From DASRHD01 sp035485575 (lineage in GTDB: Bacteria > Verrucomicrobiota > Verrucomicrobiia > Opitutales > Opitutaceae): 64,000 nt of DNA. Both the position numbers and the translations under genes were made by a program. The notes below the pieces were generated by a model. That model saw only the letters and a program-made list of their open reading frames with translations, was not told the origin of the DNA and ran no database searches. The DNA lies in assembly GCA_035485575.1 (NCBI GenBank), contig DATHNW010000024.1, forward strand, positions 144,172-208,171, in the 5' to 3' direction. Shown one piece after another: positions 61,309-64,000 of this stretch; the first letter of the stretch is position 1, and each line of letters starts with the position of its first letter.

Positions 61309-61747
61309 CAAACAGGGTCATTGCGTGGGACGCCCGGTTCGCCGCGCATACTTCATTTGAGCGATACCTTGCCGGTTCTCCTTTCGCTACTGTCTTGCGA
61401 AGCGCTCAACGCCCTCCTCAGCCCCGCTTGAGGTTCCCCTGCGTGCGCCAAGTACCCCGCTCAACGGCCGCCCTCCCCCAGCGACCGCACCCCGATAACC
61501 CCGTCGAAAGTCATGCCCCTCCGCTGCCTGCTTCAATTATCCGTCCAGCCTGCTCTTTCCTCCCCCGCCCAGCCTGTCCGCGAATTGACGGCCCGATCGA
61601 TCAATCCGGACTCCCTCCCACCACCGGCAAACACCCCCTTCGGCGGCCGGTAAATTACAAAAAGCCCTGGCCGCACGGCAGGCCCAAGTCGGGCGCGCCG
61701 TTTTTTGGCCAGCGGCAAAATTTCCATCCCCTACCCTCAACCCCACT
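61309..61747. other. 439-base intergenic region, pyrimidine-rich
   Basis: No convincing gene: short open frames here are rich in Pro/Arg/Ser without domain features. The plus strand is strikingly C-rich from about 61430 to 61650 (runs such as CCCTCCCCCAGC and TCCTCCCCCGCCC). A possible hairpin, CTGGCC...GGCCAG with an inner ACGGC/GCCGT pair, lies near 61665-61713, just upstream of the secreted lyase gene, and ends in a T-run inside its right arm. It probably contains the lyase promoter. Confidence 0.45.
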
Positions 61748-64000
61748 ATGAAAAATATGATCCGCCCCTTAGGATCGATGACGATCCCTGCCCGCCTATC
61801 AACGTTCGTGACCGGCCTGTGCCTGGCTCTCGTGGCGACTTCCGCTCCGGCTGCCACCAGCCCATGGGCCCAGGTCGTCAACGGTAAGCTCCAATATCAA
61901 GCCCTCGGCAACGGCAATCACATCATGGATTTTTCAACCGCCGGCTACATGGGCGGCGGCGTTGCCCTGCCCACCGTCCCGGTCCAGCGGACGCTCAGCC
62001 CTTCCGGCGGTGACGACACCTCCGCCATCCAGGGCGCGATCAACGCCGTGGCCGCGCTGCCTTTGGTGAACGGATTCCGCGGGGCCGTGCTCCTGAAGGC
62101 GGGAACCTTTAAAATCAGCAGCACGCTCAACATCAATGCCAGCGGGGTGGTCCTGCGCGGCAGTGGCTCGGGCAGCGGCGGAACCGTGCTTTCAGGCTCG
62201 GTCAGCCCCGCGCTCAACATCGCCGGCTCTGGCTCTTATACGACAAGCACCACCACGAATCTCAGCGGTTCCTACGTCCCTTCGGGAACATTGACCATCA
62301 ACGTCGCGAGTACCTCCGGCTTTTCCGTCGGCGACAACGTGCTTGTTAACCGGACGGTCACGTCCAACTGGATTCATTTCATGGGCATGGACACATTGGT
62401 TCGCGGCGGCTCCCCCCAGACGTGGATCGCCGCTGGATCCGTCATCCACACCGATCGCACCATCACCGCCATTTCCGGCAATACGATCACGCTGGATGCC
62501 CCGCTGACCGACTCCTTCGATGCCACTTACCTGGGCAGCCCCGTCGGCACGATTTCCAAGTATACCTTCTCCGGCCGGATTTCCCAATCCGGCGCCGAGC
62601 ATTTGAAGATCCAGGCCCCCAAGGGCACCACTGTTTACAGCGCCATTGCCCTGAGCGCGCTGATCGACGGCTGGCTCGCGGACGTCGTGGGCCAGGAAAC
62701 GCAAAATTCCTTCACGGTCGCCACTTCGTGCCGCCGGCTCACCCTGGATCAGGTGGTGGCCAACAACACGACCGCGCAGACCAACGCCGCCGCCCCGGGA
62801 TCTTTTGAAATCACCGGCACCCAGATCTTGCTGAACAAGTGCGAGGCCAATACCAGCGGCATCTGGCAGTTCCTGACCCAGGTCGAAGGCACCGGCCCGA
62901 TCGTGGTCTTGAACTTCAGTTCGCCGGACGGCCATGGCATGGAACCGCACCAGCGCTGGAGCACCGGCCTGTTGATCGACAACGCCAGCTGTCCAAATGC
63001 CTATATCCATCTCTACAATCGCGGCTACGACGGTTCGGGCCACGGCTGGGCGATCGGCTGGGCCGTGGCCTGGAATTGCACCGCGCCCACCTTTGTCGTG
63101 GAAGGACCGCCCGGCGGCACTAACTGGTGCATCGGTTGCATCGGATCGGAAAGCACCGCCACCCCGCCCGGGGGCTCATCACCCGCACCGAATGGCACCA
63201 TCGATTCCCTGGGCACCAAAGTCACCCCTGACAGCCTGTACCTCGAGCAATTGCTCGAGCGGCTGGGACCCCAGGCCCTCGCCAACATCGGCTATGGTAG
63301 TGCTCCTCAACAAGCCGCCGCGCCCACTTTCAGTCCTGCGGCCGGCACGTATACCAGCGCACAAAGCGTGACGATCTCAACATCCACCGGCGGTGCCTCG
63401 ATCCGTTACACCACCGACGGCAGCACGCCGAGCGAGACGGCCGGCACTCTTTATTCCGGCCCAATCGGTATCAGCAGTACAACTACACTCAAGGCCATCG
63501 CTTATGAGAGTGGCTTCACCGACAGCCCGGTCACCAGCGGCACCTACACTCTCAACATCACCGTCTCCCAAGCCGCTGCGCCCAGCTTCAACCCCGCGGC
63601 CGGCACGTATGCCAGTGCGCAGAATGTGGCGATCACGACCTCGACCGGCGGCGCTTCGATTCGCTACACCACCGACGGCAGCGCGCCGACGGAGAGCCAT
63701 GGCACGGTTTACTCCAGCCCCGTGAGCATCAGCAGTGACACAACCCTGCAGGCCATCGCCTATGAAAGCGGCTTCACCGACAGCACGATAAGCTCCGGCA
63801 CCTATACGATAGGCACTGTCGGCGGGCCCATCACCCTGGAAGCCGAGAACCTGTCGCCCGTTGGCACCGGTGCGACGGTGAGCATCAGCAATGACGCCAA
63901 TGCCAGCGGCGGGGTGGTCGAGTTCCTCAACTCCACCGCGGCCGGCCAGACCATCACCTTCACGACGCCAGCCATCACAGCCGGCACGTACCAGGTCCAG
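61748..64000 (+). CDS. secreted pectate-lyase-superfamily protein with chitobiase-like repeats (3' end beyond window)
   Basis: Over 750 residues, open to the window end. A signal peptide includes VTGLCLALVATSAPAAT. The segment GGDDTSAIQGAINAVAAL followed by GTFKISSTLNINASGVVLRGSGSG is the N-terminal signature of the Pectate_lyase_3 beta-helix family. The helix continues to about residue 490. Two tandem copies of a roughly 80-residue module follow, starting APTFSPAAGTYTSAQSV and APSFNPAAGTYASAQNV and each containing SIRYTTDGSxPT, the CHB_HEX_C_1 (chitobiase C-terminal) motif. At the end, ITLEAENLSPVGTGATV begins a carbohydrate-binding CBM6/35-like domain. Probably a surface or secreted polysaccharide-degrading enzyme; substrate unknown. 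Confidence 0.88.
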   Translation, partial: MKNMIRPLGSMTIPARLSTFVTGLCLALVATSAPAATSPWAQVVNGKLQYQALGNGNHIMDFSTAGYMGGGVALPTVPVQRTLSPSGGDDTSAIQGAINAVAALPLVNGFRGAVLLKAGTFKISSTLNINASGVVLRGSGSGSGGTVLSGSVSPALNIAGSGSYTTSTTTNLSGSYVPSGTLTINVASTSGFSVGDNVLVNRTVTSNWIHFMGMDTLVRGGSPQTWIAAGSVIHTDRTITAISGNTITLDAPLTDSFDATYLGSPVGTISKYTFSGRISQSGAEHLKIQAPKGTTVYSAIALSALIDGWLADVVGQETQNSFTVATSCRRLTLDQVVANNTTAQTNAAAPGSFEITGTQILLNKCEANTSGIWQFLTQVEGTGPIVVLNFSSPDGHGMEPHQRWSTGLLIDNASCPNAYIHLYNRGYDGSGHGWAIGWAVAWNCTAPTFVVEGPPGGTNWCIGCIGSESTATPPGGSSPAPNGTIDSLGTKVTPDSLYLEQLLERLGPQALANIGYGSAPQQAAAPTFSPAAGTYTSAQSVTISTSTGGASIRYTTDGSTPSETAGTLYSGPIGISSTTTLKAIAYESGFTDSPVTSGTYTLNITVSQAAAPSFNPAAGTYASAQNVAITTSTGGASIRYTTDGSAPTESHGTVYSSPVSISSDTTLQAIAYESGFTDSTISSGTYTIGTVGGPITLEAENLSPVGTGATVSISNDANASGGVVEFLNSTAAGQTITFTTPAITAGTYQVQ

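Noticed and set aside
61395..61751. 118-codon open frame before the secreted lyase gene
   Set aside because: Composition (Pro/Arg/Ser-rich) reflects the C-rich tract; no domain, no ribosome-binding site, and it overlaps the lyase start.

Overview
The window looks like a chromosomal segment of a free-living, aerobic, Gram-negative bacterium with high GC content. Gene content (LpxB, Lol export, outer-membrane porins, a caa3-type oxidase, RNase HII together with RNase HIII, long propeller-type sensor kinases, a secreted polysaccharide lyase with chitobiase-like repeats) fits Verrucomicrobiota, most likely the Opitutaceae. That placement is an inference from gene content and style, not a database result. 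No tRNA, rRNA, CRISPR array, transposase, integrase or phage gene was recognised. Coding density is high and about 55 genes are called.

Layout. 1-4.7 kb: tail of an exopolysaccharide region (Wzc-like chain-length/tyrosine kinase cut by the window start, an outer-membrane beta-barrel, a membrane glycosyltransferase-like protein). 4.7-10.1 kb: an NtrC-type regulator and an NtrB-type kinase, separated by a hybrid PAS kinase on the opposite strand, then rnhB. 10.2-14.1 kb: a small membrane protein, rnhC and mutY back to back across an imperfect palindrome, a TIM-barrel isomerase-like gene, and rpsU with a clear terminator. 14.3-20.8 kb: dnaE, a methyltransferase, a HemX/CcsA-like membrane protein and a short hemA. 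20.8-25.1 kb: a 1410-residue CHASE/PAS hybrid kinase with three serial copies of one PAS module. 25.2-32.3 kb: an envelope operon (lysS, lolC/E, lolD, a Gfo/Idh oxidoreductase, lpxB), divergent lipA, and a low-GC small lipoprotein.

32.3-42.9 kb: a nearly complete cytochrome c oxidase locus. It holds a SCO protein with a CusF-like front end and its secreted partner, heme A and heme O synthases, DUF420/CtaM, an azurin-like lipoprotein, CoxB fused to cytochrome c, CoxA, an unusually long CoxC, subunit IV and CtaG. 42.9-55.7 kb: a sulfur-acquisition island on the minus strand. An Rrf2 regulator is followed by a DUF2292 protein, an OprO/P-type porin, a sulfate-binding protein, a degenerate M14 peptidase, an intact M14 peptidase, CysU, CysW, CysA and a cysteine synthase. 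A terminator follows, then a sulfonate-type ABC transporter (SsuABC-like) with a second, about 88% identical cysteine synthase. 55.7-64 kb: an MBL-fold hydrolase, a membrane protein, a propeller/Y_Y_Y sensor kinase with its LuxR-type regulator, and the start of a secreted pectate-lyase-like protein running off the window.

The least explained parts are the paired active/inactive M14 peptidases inside the sulfate-transport operon, the cysteine synthase closing each of two sulfur transporter operons, three long intergenic palindromes of two related designs, and the insertion that adds about 80 residues and two membrane segments to oxidase subunit III.
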